From Chloroflexota bacterium (lineage in GTDB: Bacteria > Chloroflexota > Anaerolineae > Aggregatilineales > Phototrophicaceae): a stretch of DNA of 64,000 nt. Both the position numbers and the translations under genes were made by a program. The stretch spans positions 1-64,000 of the forward strand of contig JAPOWG010000105.1 in NCBI GenBank assembly GCA_026707745.1. The letters run 5' to 3'. Within the stretch, counting starts at the first letter, position 1; every line of letters begins with the position of its first letter. The notes beneath the pieces were generated by a model that saw only the letters and a list, made by a program, of their open reading frames with translations, was not told the origin of the DNA and searched no databases. Shown here in pieces: positions 26,904 to 34,689 of the stretch.

Positions 26904-28085
26904 ATGACCACGGACAGTTTGCTGCAATGGCGGGACGAATTCCCGATTCTCAGTCGCTGCAATTATCTCATCAGCAATTCCCTGGGCGCCATGCCGCGCG
27001 GGGTCTATAAGAGCCTCCAGTTTTACGCGGATACCTGGGCGGAGCAGGGCGTGTCGGCTTGGGGCAGCGGCTGGTTCGAGCTACCGGCGACGGTGGGGGA
27101 CAAAATCGCCCCTTTGATGGGCGCCGCGCCGGATACCGTTCTGGTACATCAGAACGCCAGCATCGCCAACAGCATTCTCTTTGGGAGTCTGGATTTTGGC
27201 GACGAAAAGCGCGATAAAGTGGTCATCACCGAACTGGACTTTCCCAGCGATGTCTATGTGCTGCGGCGTTGGTTGCCAGAGCACATGCGGCTCCACATGG
27301 TGCAATCGCCGGACGGAATTACGATCGATACGGAGGAATTGCTGGACGCCATTGACGAGCGCACCCGGCTGGTCAGCGTCTCGCATGTGCTCTTTCGCAG
27401 CGCTTACATCATGCCGGCGCGGGAGATCGTCGCCAAAGCGCACAGCGTCGGCGCGCAAGTGGTCTTCAACGGTTATCACAGTGTCGGCGTGATTCCGGTT
27501 GAGGTCCGCGAATGGGATGTCGATTTCTATATCGGCGGCGTGCTCAAGTGGCTTTGCGGCGGACCCGGCGGCGTCTTCATGTACGCTCGGCCTGATCTGC
27601 TGCCGAGCCTGCATCCCAAGGTGACGGGCTGGTTCGCGCATCGCAGCCCCTTTTCCTTTGACGTTGAGAAGCTGGAATTGCGCGAGGATGCCTACCGCCT
27701 GATGAATGGCACGCCGGGCATCGCCTCGTTGCACGCCATTCAGCCCGGCGTTGATATCATCACGCAAATCGGCGTATCCGCCATCCGCGCAAAATCGATG
27801 CGGCAAACAGCGCTGATCATCGAACTGGCGGATGAGCTGGGTTATGAGCTTGTCTCGCCGCGCGACGCCGCGCGACGGGCGGGCACGGTCACGGTCAATC
27901 CGCCCCATGCCTATGAGCTGTCCTGCGAGTTGCTGGCGCGGGATATCAAGATCGATTATCGACCCAAGGCCGGCATCCGCATCGCGCCGCATTTTTACAA
28001 TTCGGACGCGGAGATAAAGGCGGCCATGTCGGCGATCGCCGAGATCCTCGCCGATGGCAGTTGGCGGCCGCATCTGCCAGCCTAA
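26904..28085 (+). CDS. Class V aminotransferase-fold PLP enzyme (kynureninase-like)
   Basis: This PLP-dependent enzyme of about 393 residues has the class V aminotransferase fold. The PLP lysine is in DFYIGGVLKWLCGGPGGVFM, and the motif NGYHSVGVIPVEVREWDVD precedes it, a pattern shared with kynureninases and isopenicillin-N-epimerase-like proteins. The N-terminus MTTDSLLQWRDEFPILSRCNYLISNSLG supports the ATG at 26904. The track start at 26571 would add 111 codons overlapping the DUF1801 gene on the other strand and the repeat. The substrate is unknown. The 3' end lies 68 bp from the luciferase-like oxidoreductase gene; a common transcript is possible. Confidence 0.92.
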   Translation: MTTDSLLQWRDEFPILSRCNYLISNSLGAMPRGVYKSLQFYADTWAEQGVSAWGSGWFELPATVGDKIAPLMGAAPDTVLVHQNASIANSILFGSLDFGDEKRDKVVITELDFPSDVYVLRRWLPEHMRLHMVQSPDGITIDTEELLDAIDERTRLVSVSHVLFRSAYIMPAREIVAKAHSVGAQVVFNGYHSVGVIPVEVREWDVDFYIGGVLKWLCGGPGGVFMYARPDLLPSLHPKVTGWFAHRSPFSFDVEKLELREDAYRLMNGTPGIASLHAIQPGVDIITQIGVSAIRAKSMRQTALIIELADELGYELVSPRDAARRAGTVTVNPPHAYELSCELLARDIKIDYRPKAGIRIAPHFYNSDAEIKAAMSAIAEILADGSWRPHLPA

Positions 28086-28153
28086 TTCCCGGCGAATGCC
28101 GGGAATTGACTCACAGTATCGCGATTGGCAACAAGCATCATAGGAGAACAACA

Positions 28154-29209
28154 ATGACGCAGATCGGCATCATGATCGAAGGACAAGACGGCCTGAATTG
28201 GCAGCGCTGGAAGGCGCTTCTGCAAACGGCGGAAGACTGCGGCTACCAGTGCGTCTTCCGGTCCGATCACTTCAGCAATGCCTCCGGTCCCGACAAGGAC
28301 TCGCTGGAAATGTGGACCTCGCTGGCCTATGCCGCCAGCCACACAAGGACCATCGAATTCGGCCCGCTGGTTGCGCCGGTGACCTTCCGCCATCCAGCGA
28401 TGAACCTGCGTTATGCGGCTGCTATAGACGACCTGAGCGGCGGGCGCCTTGTGCTGGGCATGGGCGCCGGCTGGAACGAGTATGAGCACCGTAAGTTCGG
28501 CATTCCCTTCCACGATTTCGCGACCCGCTATCGGATGCTGGAAGAGTCGCTGCAGCTCTCGCGCTCGCTGCTGCGAAGTGACGAACCGGTCAACTTTGAT
28601 GGCGAGTTCTATCATTTGAACGACGCCATCCTGCTGCCGCGTCCCGCACGCCGGAACGGACCGCCCATTCTGATCGGCGGCAACGGACCCAAGCGGACGC
28701 TGCCGCTGGCGGCTAAATACGCCGACGAATGGAATGCGGTCTATGTCAACCTAGCGAAATACAAAGAATTGCGGGCGCTGATGGAGCAATACCTGGGCGA
28801 ACAGAACCGGGCATTTGATGATATGAAATTCTCGCTGATGACAGGCGTCGTTTATCGGCCCACGCAGGCACGCTTGGATGCCTTTCTGCACGACAGCGGC
28901 ATCAGCGAGGAAGCGCGGCGTGGGGGCGCGATGATCGTCGGCACAGCGGCTGAAGTGATCGACCAGATAGGCGCGCGCGTCGAAGCCGGGGTCGAACGCT
29001 TCATGCTGCAGTGGCCGGACATGGACGACATGGAGAACCTGGAACTGCTGGCTCGGGATGTGCTGTCGCACTTCGCCCCTAAAACGATGAAGCAGCGCGG
29101 CAAGTCCAGGACGCAAAAATCGCGCCGTCGGTCTGGCAGGCAGATAGCGCAAAGAGCGAGAAGGGCGCCAAATATGCCGCGGGCCCCCAAAGTACGACGG
29201 AAGCGCTAG
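28154..29209 (+). CDS. LLM-class flavin-dependent oxidoreductase
   Basis: This is a luciferase-like TIM-barrel protein of about 351 residues, likely F420- or FMN-dependent. The pattern begins with TQIGIMIEGQDGLNWQRWKALLQTAEDCGY and contains FRSDHF, EFGPLVAPVTFRHPAMNL, LVLGMGAGWNEYEHRKFGIPF and RNGPPILIGGNGPKRTLPLAAKYADEWN, all of the F420-dependent subfamily. The first ATG of the track lies before the SD; ATG 28154 follows TAGGAGAACAACA and is preferred. The last about 45 residues (from KTMKQRGKSRTQKSRRRSG) are strongly basic and do not belong to the fold, so the 3' end may be an acquired tail. Confidence 0.92.
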   Translation: MTQIGIMIEGQDGLNWQRWKALLQTAEDCGYQCVFRSDHFSNASGPDKDSLEMWTSLAYAASHTRTIEFGPLVAPVTFRHPAMNLRYAAAIDDLSGGRLVLGMGAGWNEYEHRKFGIPFHDFATRYRMLEESLQLSRSLLRSDEPVNFDGEFYHLNDAILLPRPARRNGPPILIGGNGPKRTLPLAAKYADEWNAVYVNLAKYKELRALMEQYLGEQNRAFDDMKFSLMTGVVYRPTQARLDAFLHDSGISEEARRGGAMIVGTAAEVIDQIGARVEAGVERFMLQWPDMDDMENLELLARDVLSHFAPKTMKQRGKSRTQKSRRRSGRQIAQRARRAPNMPRAPKVRRKR

Positions 29210-29311
29210 ATGACACAAGCCCGCAGACACGTATCCTGTCATTCCCGCGCTGTGCCGGTTTTCTCGGGCGCAGCACACTTGCTTTGATGAAGTCTGCGTC
29301 TTCGTTCGCTT

Positions 29312-29346
29312 GGCGACGATCTTGCTCGCGTCCAACGCAAGATAAG
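29312..29346 (-). pseudogene. Possible remnant of mogA 3' end
   Basis: GGCGACGATCTTGCTC and flanking bases match the 3' coding end of mogA (30502-30536) at 30 of 35 positions. Reading minus, it would encode YLALDASKIVAK against YLTTDESKIVAF in MogA. The fragment lies just past the stop of the epimerase gene, so a mogA duplication with later loss is plausible. It is short, and chance cannot be excluded. Confidence 0.4.
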
Positions 29347-29357
29347 TGCAGGCGCCC

Positions 29358-30380
29358 CTAGTTCGGAATCTGATTGATTGGCTCGCCGCGTTGATGGGCC
29401 AGCGCCGTTTCCACCATCTTGTCAAAGCTGTATTGCGGATTGTAGCCCAGCATCGCGCGCGCTTTTTCGGTCGAAGCCCCCGCTCCGCGCCAGAAGGGCA
29501 TCGTCACGTCGCGGTAGGGCCGCCCGGTCGCGTCCGCAAGGGCCCGCGCGGCATCGGTATAGGGTATTGGCGGCGGTCCGGTCATATTGAAGGCTTCACC
29601 GACGGCCGCCTCGCTTTCCAGCGCGAGTATGGTGCCAGCCACCGTATCGCGCACATCCTGCACAACCAGCAGCCAGGGCTCGCCATCCGGGTCGCTTACC
29701 CCGCAGACGGCATCCGGCGTCTCCAGCAATTCGCTCATGATCGCCTTGGTTTCCTCGATATGTTCCGCGCCGAACCAGGGGATGCGGTTCCTGGACAGCG
29801 TCATGTCGATGAAGTAGTTCAGCCAAGCCGGATGCAGCATGCCCAGCACCTCGTTGGCCGCCTTGATCGAGCTATAGCGCAGAATCGTCACCGGCAGGCC
29901 ATATTCGCGCATATAACTCAGGCAGATCTCCTCGGACAGCAGCTTGGTCAGCGCGTAGATATCGATCGGTCTCTGGGGCGTATCTTCATCAAAACTGACT
30001 TGACGGGTGATGAAGGGATTGTAGGTCTGATAAGTGCTGGCGAACAGAAAGCGTTTAAGCGGCACGCGCGATGCCAGCGCGCCTTCCAACAAACTCATGG
30101 TGGCGCGTGTATTGACATCAAGCATGCGCTCCGCGGGATCCGTCCCTTGCGGAATCTGCGCCCCTTGGTGAATGATGACATCGATGCCATCGACAGCCGC
30201 GCGCACGCTATCGGCATCGGCTAAATCCGCTTCCAGTATCTCGACGCCGAGCCTCGCCGCCTTGCCCGCTTGCGGGTCCCTTGGCATGACCAGCCCGCGG
30301 ATTTCATAGCCCCGCCGCTTCATCTCATGGGCGAGATTCGGGCCGACGCGCCCGCTGATGCCGGTAATCAGTGCCTTCAT
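29358..30380 (-). CDS. NAD-dependent epimerase/dehydratase family protein
   Basis: This 340-residue protein is an extended short-chain dehydrogenase. The cofactor-binding loop is ALITGISGRVGPNLAHE (GxxGxxG, about 3-19). The active-site YxxxK is IDIYALTKLLSEEIC (near residue 140), with the upstream serine equivalent in ASTYQTYNP. The motif DADSVRAAVDGIDVIIHQGAQ supports sugar-nucleotide or steroid-type substrates. There is no partner that reveals the substrate. It follows mogA on the same strand, separated by a copy of the two-hairpin repeat. Confidence 0.92.
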   Translation of the reverse strand: MKALITGISGRVGPNLAHEMKRRGYEIRGLVMPRDPQAGKAARLGVEILEADLADADSVRAAVDGIDVIIHQGAQIPQGTDPAERMLDVNTRATMSLLEGALASRVPLKRFLFASTYQTYNPFITRQVSFDEDTPQRPIDIYALTKLLSEEICLSYMREYGLPVTILRYSSIKAANEVLGMLHPAWLNYFIDMTLSRNRIPWFGAEHIEETKAIMSELLETPDAVCGVSDPDGEPWLLVVQDVRDTVAGTILALESEAAVGEAFNMTGPPPIPYTDAARALADATGRPYRDVTMPFWRGAGASTEKARAMLGYNPQYSFDKMVETALAHQRGEPINQIPN

Positions 30381-30416
30381 GCTGTCGCTCCCTTTTCACT
30401 CACTCTTTGAATAAAC

Positions 30417-30491
30417 CGCGTCGCTCATGCGACGAGAAGGCTTGTTATTTTGTCTGAGTGCGTCAGACTTTTTCGCTGCCGCCGAGCGGCT
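30417..30491 (+). repeat. Two-hairpin dispersed repeat, copy B (type 1)
   Basis: A full copy beginning CGCGTCGCTCATGCGACG and ending GCCGCCGAGCGGC. The last bases of mogA (minus strand, encoding PLGGSEKV) lie inside it. Confidence 0.75.
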
Positions 30492-31011
30492 TGGGACGAA
30501 AGGCGACGATCTTGCTCTCGTCCGTCGTCAGATAAGCGCCCTCGATCAGATCCAGGCAGTAGGGAATAGCTGGCATCACCGCGTCCAGGCAATCGCGGAT
30601 GGCGCTGGGTTTGCCGGGCAAGTTGACGATCAGCGCCCGGCCGCGGATCCCGGCCGTCTGCCGCGACAAGATCGCCGTGGGCACATATTGCAGCGAAACC
30701 TGCCGCATGAGCTCGCCGAAGCCGGGCATCATCTTTTCGCAGACGGCTTCGGTAGCATCGGGTGTGATGTCGCGGACGGCGGGTCCGGTACCGCCGGTGG
30801 TGACAACCAGGCTGCAACCCTCGTCATCCACCATGCGAATCAGCGCGCCCGTGATCTGGTCGAACTCATCCGGCACGATCCGCGCCACCGGCAGCCAGTC
30901 ATTCGTCAGCACCTCGCCCAGGTAGTCGCGAATAGCCGGGCCGCCAAGGTCTTCGTATACGCCGCGGTGGGCGCGGTCGGAAACGGTCAGTATGCCAATT
31001 CTCGCTGTCAT
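30463..31011 (-). CDS. mogA: Molybdopterin adenylyltransferase MogA/MoaB family
   Basis: This 182-residue protein has the MoCF_biosynth fold with TTGGTGPAVRDITPDAT and VNLPGKPSAIRDCLD, the pterin- and phosphate-binding loops of MogA/MoaB. It adenylates molybdopterin before molybdate insertion, giving molybdenum cofactor. No other cofactor genes are nearby. The C-terminus (PLGGSEKV) is encoded by one arm of a dispersed repeat, so the original C-terminus may have been altered when the repeat arrived. MoaB and MogA are not separable with certainty here. Confidence 0.87.
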   Translation of the reverse strand: MTARIGILTVSDRAHRGVYEDLGGPAIRDYLGEVLTNDWLPVARIVPDEFDQITGALIRMVDDEGCSLVVTTGGTGPAVRDITPDATEAVCEKMMPGFGELMRQVSLQYVPTAILSRQTAGIRGRALIVNLPGKPSAIRDCLDAVMPAIPYCLDLIEGAYLTTDESKIVAFRPKPLGGSEKV

Positions 31012-31088
31012 GCGGACTCCTTTGCTATGGATTCAATGCCCTAGTTTAGCTATACTCGCGGCGTTTAGACAACAGGAGCAGGGCTGCA

Positions 31089-31520
31089 ATGAGCGAACAT
31101 GGCGACTTGAAGGCGCTAATTGAAGGTGACGATGGCATCAGCGTATTGCGCGGCGGCGGACAGAACCGCAATTGGAACGGCATCCACTACAAAACCGGTC
31201 TTTCCGCCAAGAACGTGAACGCGCGTGAGCTTTCGATCAATATCGCGACCATTCCGCCGGGCGGGGTGGCTTACGCCCATATCCATGTCGACTTCGAGGT
31301 GATGCTCTACATCCTCGAGGGCGAGGTGCGGCACGAATACGGCGATGGCTGCAAGCAGATTGTGGACAATTCGGCCGGGGACTTCATCTTCATTGAGCCC
31401 GGCATCCCGCATGAGGTCTTCAACAGGAGCGATAGCGAGCCAGTGGTGGCCTTCGTGGCGCGCTCGACCGCTGACGAGTGGGATCAGATTATTCCTTACG
31501 ATCGGGATACGGCGGGCTAA
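31089..31520 (+). CDS. Cupin domain protein
   Basis: This 143-residue protein is a single-domain cupin. The first metal motif is AHIHVDFEVMLYILEGEVRHEYG (HxH, E, G) and the second is FIEPGIPHEVFNRSDSEP. SD AGGAG lies 9 nt upstream. It probably binds a divalent metal and either has dioxygenase-type activity or senses a small molecule. Divergent from mogA, so the 77 bp between contain promoters for both. Confidence 0.9.
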   Translation: MSEHGDLKALIEGDDGISVLRGGGQNRNWNGIHYKTGLSAKNVNARELSINIATIPPGGVAYAHIHVDFEVMLYILEGEVRHEYGDGCKQIVDNSAGDFIFIEPGIPHEVFNRSDSEPVVAFVARSTADEWDQIIPYDRDTAG

Positions 31521-31828
31521 GATCTTTGCCATAGCCCGGTGCAGGTCGCGATTTGGCTCACACGAAATGATGAACATGACCTTGGACCTGCGCTTGAGTC
31601 GGTCCAAGGCTTGTCCGTTAAGTCATTGCACACACGGCAATGGCTGGGGAAACGTTTCAATCAAAAATCACACCGTGTAGATTGTCGCGAAGCTGACAAA
31701 TAATCAAAGATTCTGCTATAGGAGGCTGCTTTGCTCCCCTAGTGGGAAGGCCATTCATTGTCGAAAGAATCCCCTCTGATACTTCGGGAAAGGTTTGAAG
31801 AGCTACCTAGCGCGCCTGCCTGCTTTGT
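31521..31828. other. Intergenic region between converging genes
   Basis: These about 300 bp separate two converging 3' ends. I see no frame with a family motif and no clear hairpin-plus-T-run terminator. Nothing assignable. Confidence 0.4.
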
Positions 31829-33094
31829 CTATTCCTCGTCAAGCATGGCCGACGTCCAAACGACGGGCGGGGGCCAATTCTCGCCGCGCGCCTCCGCCGC
31901 GGTGAGTTGATAAATCGCCAACGCCCTTCCAGAGGCGCAGTCGCCGGCGTATGGCGACTCGTCCTGGCAGGTCAGCGAACCAGTCAGACCAGTGTAATCC
32001 TCTACGGCGGCTAGGGCGTCTCTTAAAGCCGCGCGGCCGATCACCAGCGCGCCATCATACCGCTCCTTCGCGACCGCCTCCACCGCCTCAAACAACAGGT
32101 TGGTCGCGTCATAACTGTGAGGGGAAAAGCCAGTGGTCGGTCCCCCCTCGTCAATCTCCCGCTTCCATGTTTCCAAAAACGCCTCATAAGCCTCGCCGGT
32201 GACGTATGGTCCGCCCACGTACATGCCGATCGCCGCCTCACCCGCGCCTTGAGCTAGAGCCGTAGCGAAGGCGCCGCCCGCCGTCATCATGATTGTGTTT
32301 TCCATCTCTGGCGCATCCGCAATCTGTTCTGCGATGACAATTGCTTCGGGTACGAAAACGGGAAAATATAAAAGTTCCGCAGCGCTTTCAGCTATTGACC
32401 CAAGTATCCCGCTCACGTCAGACGCGCCCTTGCTGATGACTCCCTGGAAGACGACTTCGCCATTCAAGCCGGCGAAAGTATCAGCCATCGCGTTCGCCAA
32501 TCCTCGAGTATAAGGATCGCCATCATCAATTGTCGCGACAGAATCAACGCCCAGCGCCGATACCGCAAAGCGCGCGCTCAATACACCCTGAAAGAGATCG
32601 TTATGTGCCGTGCGAAAATAACCCGGCTGGTAAAGCCCGCCAGCGCCTCGGTCCGCGTTGGTCAAAAAAGGCGAGGAATTCGACGGCGAGATCATGAGCA
32701 AGCCCGCTTCGCTGATGATCGGCAGCGCCCCTTTTGCTGCCAGCGAGCAGTTTGTACCGATGATGCCAACGATCAACGGATTAGCGACCATACGTTTCGC
32801 TGCTTCGCGGCCGGCTTCCTCAGAGCAGGCGCTGTCCTCAAGCAAAAGCTCAATTTCGCGCCCCAGCAGCACTCCATCGCGCGCCAGGGCCGCAAGCTGA
32901 AAAGCGTTTTGCGTATCCAGGCCTGTCCATGGACGCGGTCCCGACAGACGAAGAATGCCGCCAAATACGATCTTTTCATCGGGGGCGATCTCGACACAGC
33001 CCAACTCATCCGCGCATCCATCGCTGGCCGATGTCACTGCGCCGAACCCGGGAGAAACTAGCATGAGAAACAGCAGTACGTAGAGGCTTTTCAT
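31829..33094 (-). CDS. Branched-chain amino-acid-type ABC substrate-binding protein
   Basis: This 421-residue protein has a Sec signal (MKSLYVLLFLMLVSPGFGAV) and a Peripla_BP_6 fold. Diagnostic patches are GILRLSGPRPWTGLDTQNAFQLAA, LVEDSAC-type LLLEDSACSEEAGREAAKRMV, GIIGTNCSLAAKGALPIISEAG, MISPSNSSPFLT and YLGV-like GMYVGGPYVTGEAYEAFLETW. It should bind amino acids or similar small acids outside the membrane. Permease genes of the matching HAAT type are not in the window, so it may be an orphan receptor or sensor. Confidence 0.9.
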   Translation of the reverse strand: MKSLYVLLFLMLVSPGFGAVTSASDGCADELGCVEIAPDEKIVFGGILRLSGPRPWTGLDTQNAFQLAALARDGVLLGREIELLLEDSACSEEAGREAAKRMVANPLIVGIIGTNCSLAAKGALPIISEAGLLMISPSNSSPFLTNADRGAGGLYQPGYFRTAHNDLFQGVLSARFAVSALGVDSVATIDDGDPYTRGLANAMADTFAGLNGEVVFQGVISKGASDVSGILGSIAESAAELLYFPVFVPEAIVIAEQIADAPEMENTIMMTAGGAFATALAQGAGEAAIGMYVGGPYVTGEAYEAFLETWKREIDEGGPTTGFSPHSYDATNLLFEAVEAVAKERYDGALVIGRAALRDALAAVEDYTGLTGSLTCQDESPYAGDCASGRALAIYQLTAAEARGENWPPPVVWTSAMLDEE

Positions 33095-33217
33095 GGCGTA
33101 AACTATCTGATCTCTTTGGCCAAGATTCAGATGGCCGCATTATGCCTGATGACCGTCAATGTGACCAGACGCTGTTGTCACTTGCGTGCCAAGGCGCACT
33201 TTACACACAAGCCTTAT

Positions 33218-33240
33218 AGGGCGACCTGTCAGGTCGCCCT
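33218..33240. repeat. REP-like palindrome (unit 6)
   Basis: AGGGCGACCT and AGGTCGCCCT form a perfect 10-bp inverted repeat with loop GTC, the cleanest member of the family. Confidence 0.8.
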
Positions 33241-33270
33241 CTTGACTGTAAGGATATTTTTCGTGCGACT

Positions 33271-33362
33271 GGCCGTGTCGCTCATGCGACGAGAAGGCAA
33301 CCTATTTTGCGTGACCGCCACATTCCTGCAACTTTTTCGCCGGTTGCGCGGCGAGCGGCTGT
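33271..33362 (+). repeat. Two-hairpin dispersed repeat, copy C (type 2)
   Basis: Begins GTGTCGCTCATGCGACGAGA and ends in TTTTTCGCCGGTTGCGCGGC then GAGCGGCTG. This is the type 2 right end (CGCCGGTTACGCGC..) in contrast to type 1. Confidence 0.75.
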
Positions 33363-33400
33363 GGATTGACACACAATGAAGTCGGCAGCGGGCTACTTGC

Positions 33401-34366
33401 CTAGCCCCGCCAGAAAGCCTCGCTGAGGTACTTGTAGGCATTGTCCGGGAAGAGCGTCACCACCGTAGCCGCTTCCCCGCGCTCGGCAAGACCCTCGGCG
33501 ACGCGCAGCGCGCCGACCATGGCCGCCGCCGCGCTGATGCCCACCAGATAGCCTTCTTCGCGCGCCAGGCGCAGCGCCATGGCATGCGCGTCTTCCGTGC
33601 GCACGGACAGCTTTTGATCGGCGAAGCGCGGATCAAAGATACCCGGCTGAATGGCGCTCTCCATATGTTTGAGACCCTCCAGACCATGGAAGGGAGAATC
33701 CGGCTCGACCGAAACGATTTGGATCTCGGGATTGTGATCCTTCAAGCGCCGGCCGGCGCCCATCAGGGTGCCGCTGGTGCCCAGGCCCGCCACAAAATGA
33801 CTGACCCCTCCGGCCGTCTGTCGCCAGACTTCGGCGCCGGTTCCATGATAGTGGGCTTGCCAATTGGCCGGGTTATTGTACTGATCGGCATAGAAATAAC
33901 GATCCGGCTCGCGCCTTGCCAACTCCCTCACAACGCGGATCGCGCCATCGGAACCTTCCAGGGGATCGGTGAAAACCAGGTCGACATCGTAGGCGCGCAA
34001 GATGGAGATACGCTCGCGGCTGACATTTTCCGGCAAGACGAGCTTGACGCGGTAGCCCTTGGCGGCGGCGATCATGGCGTAGGCGATGCCGGTATTGCCG
34101 CTGGTGCTGTCGAGGATCGTCTTGCCCGCGACCAGGCGCCCGTCAGCTTCGGCGCTGCGGATGATCTCGTAAGCGGCGCGGTCCTTGACGCTGCCGCCGG
34201 GATTCTGCCATTCGGCTTTGGCGAGGATCTTGACGTTGGCGGGCAGATCACCTGCCACGCGGCGGAAGTTCAAGAGCGGCGTATTGCCGATCTGTCGCTC
34301 GATATCGAGCACAGTTTCTTCCGCGTCGTCGATGGCCTCTATCGGGTAATTTGCTAGCAAAGTCAT
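33401..34366 (-). CDS. Cysteine synthase family PLP enzyme
   Basis: This protein of about 321 residues is a beta-family PLP enzyme related to CysK/CysM and cystathionine beta-synthase. The PLP lysine K61 is in NPGGSVKDRAA, the cofactor loop is TSGNTGIAYAM (about 88-98), and the phosphate-binding loop is GLGTSGTLMG (near 200). It forms cysteine from O-acetyl-serine and sulfide; a variant sulfur or amine donor cannot be excluded. The track start is a TTG at 34414; the ATG at 34366 gives the family N-terminus and has GGTGA upstream. No serine acetyltransferase gene is nearby. Confidence 0.92.
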   Translation of the reverse strand: MTLLANYPIEAIDDAEETVLDIERQIGNTPLLNFRRVAGDLPANVKILAKAEWQNPGGSVKDRAAYEIIRSAEADGRLVAGKTILDSTSGNTGIAYAMIAAAKGYRVKLVLPENVSRERISILRAYDVDLVFTDPLEGSDGAIRVVRELARREPDRYFYADQYNNPANWQAHYHGTGAEVWRQTAGGVSHFVAGLGTSGTLMGAGRRLKDHNPEIQIVSVEPDSPFHGLEGLKHMESAIQPGIFDPRFADQKLSVRTEDAHAMALRLAREEGYLVGISAAAAMVGALRVAEGLAERGEAATVVTLFPDNAYKYLSEAFWRG

Positions 34367-34689
34367 GCGTTCACCGGTTTTTCCTTGCTGAAAGCGCCTT
34401 AACAAAAAAGTCAACTTGCCAAAAAAATGCGCGGAATAGGACTCCGACGGTCGGTGCCTTTAGCGCGCATTCCTGCAAGTTGACTTGTGTTTTCAGTCTC
34501 TTTTGCTGTTCGCTGTTGCTAAAGTCACCTCATCTGACAACAACAGCAACAACAAGTCAGGTATTTCATCCGGGTCTCCGCTTTCTGCGACCACTGAGCA
34601 GAGCATAACGACTAATGTCGGGTCTGTCAACTGCTCCATACCGTTGACGTTGTTGCTGGCTTGTGTCTTACTAAGTGAGCGAAGCACAT
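34367..34689. other. Intergenic region with a long imperfect hairpin
   Basis: Apart from the hairpin at 34408-34486 and a partial repeat copy at the right end (34675-34703), I see no gene. A CAACAACAGCAACAACAAG low-complexity stretch is present at about 34539-34557. Confidence 0.4.
34408..34486. other. Long inverted repeat / hairpin
   Basis: AAGTCAACTTGC (34408-34419) and GCAAGTTGACTT (34475-34486) are perfect inverse copies. Inner arms ATGCGCG and CGCGCAT continue the stem after an A-rich bulge, and a small CCGAC..GTCGG hairpin lies in the loop. It sits upstream of the cysteine synthase gene and could be a mobile miniature element or an mRNA leader structure. Confidence 0.6.

Larger units (their letters stand above)
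33095..33400. other. Intergenic region with REP unit and two-hairpin repeat
   Basis: Upstream of the binding protein gene and downstream of the cysteine synthase gene. Besides the two repeats annotated separately I see no coding frame with recognisable motifs. Confidence 0.4.

Noticed and set aside
26627-26962. N-terminal extension of the DUF1801 gene (track start 26962)
   Set aside because: The extension overlaps the start of the divergent aminotransferase gene and a REP/CTCTGTG repeat and has no family similarity; ATG 26626 fits the family.
30427-31044. 205-residue plus ORF beginning MRREGLLF
   Set aside because: Starts inside repeat copy B and is antisense to mogA; the N-terminus is repeat-derived and the rest lacks motifs.
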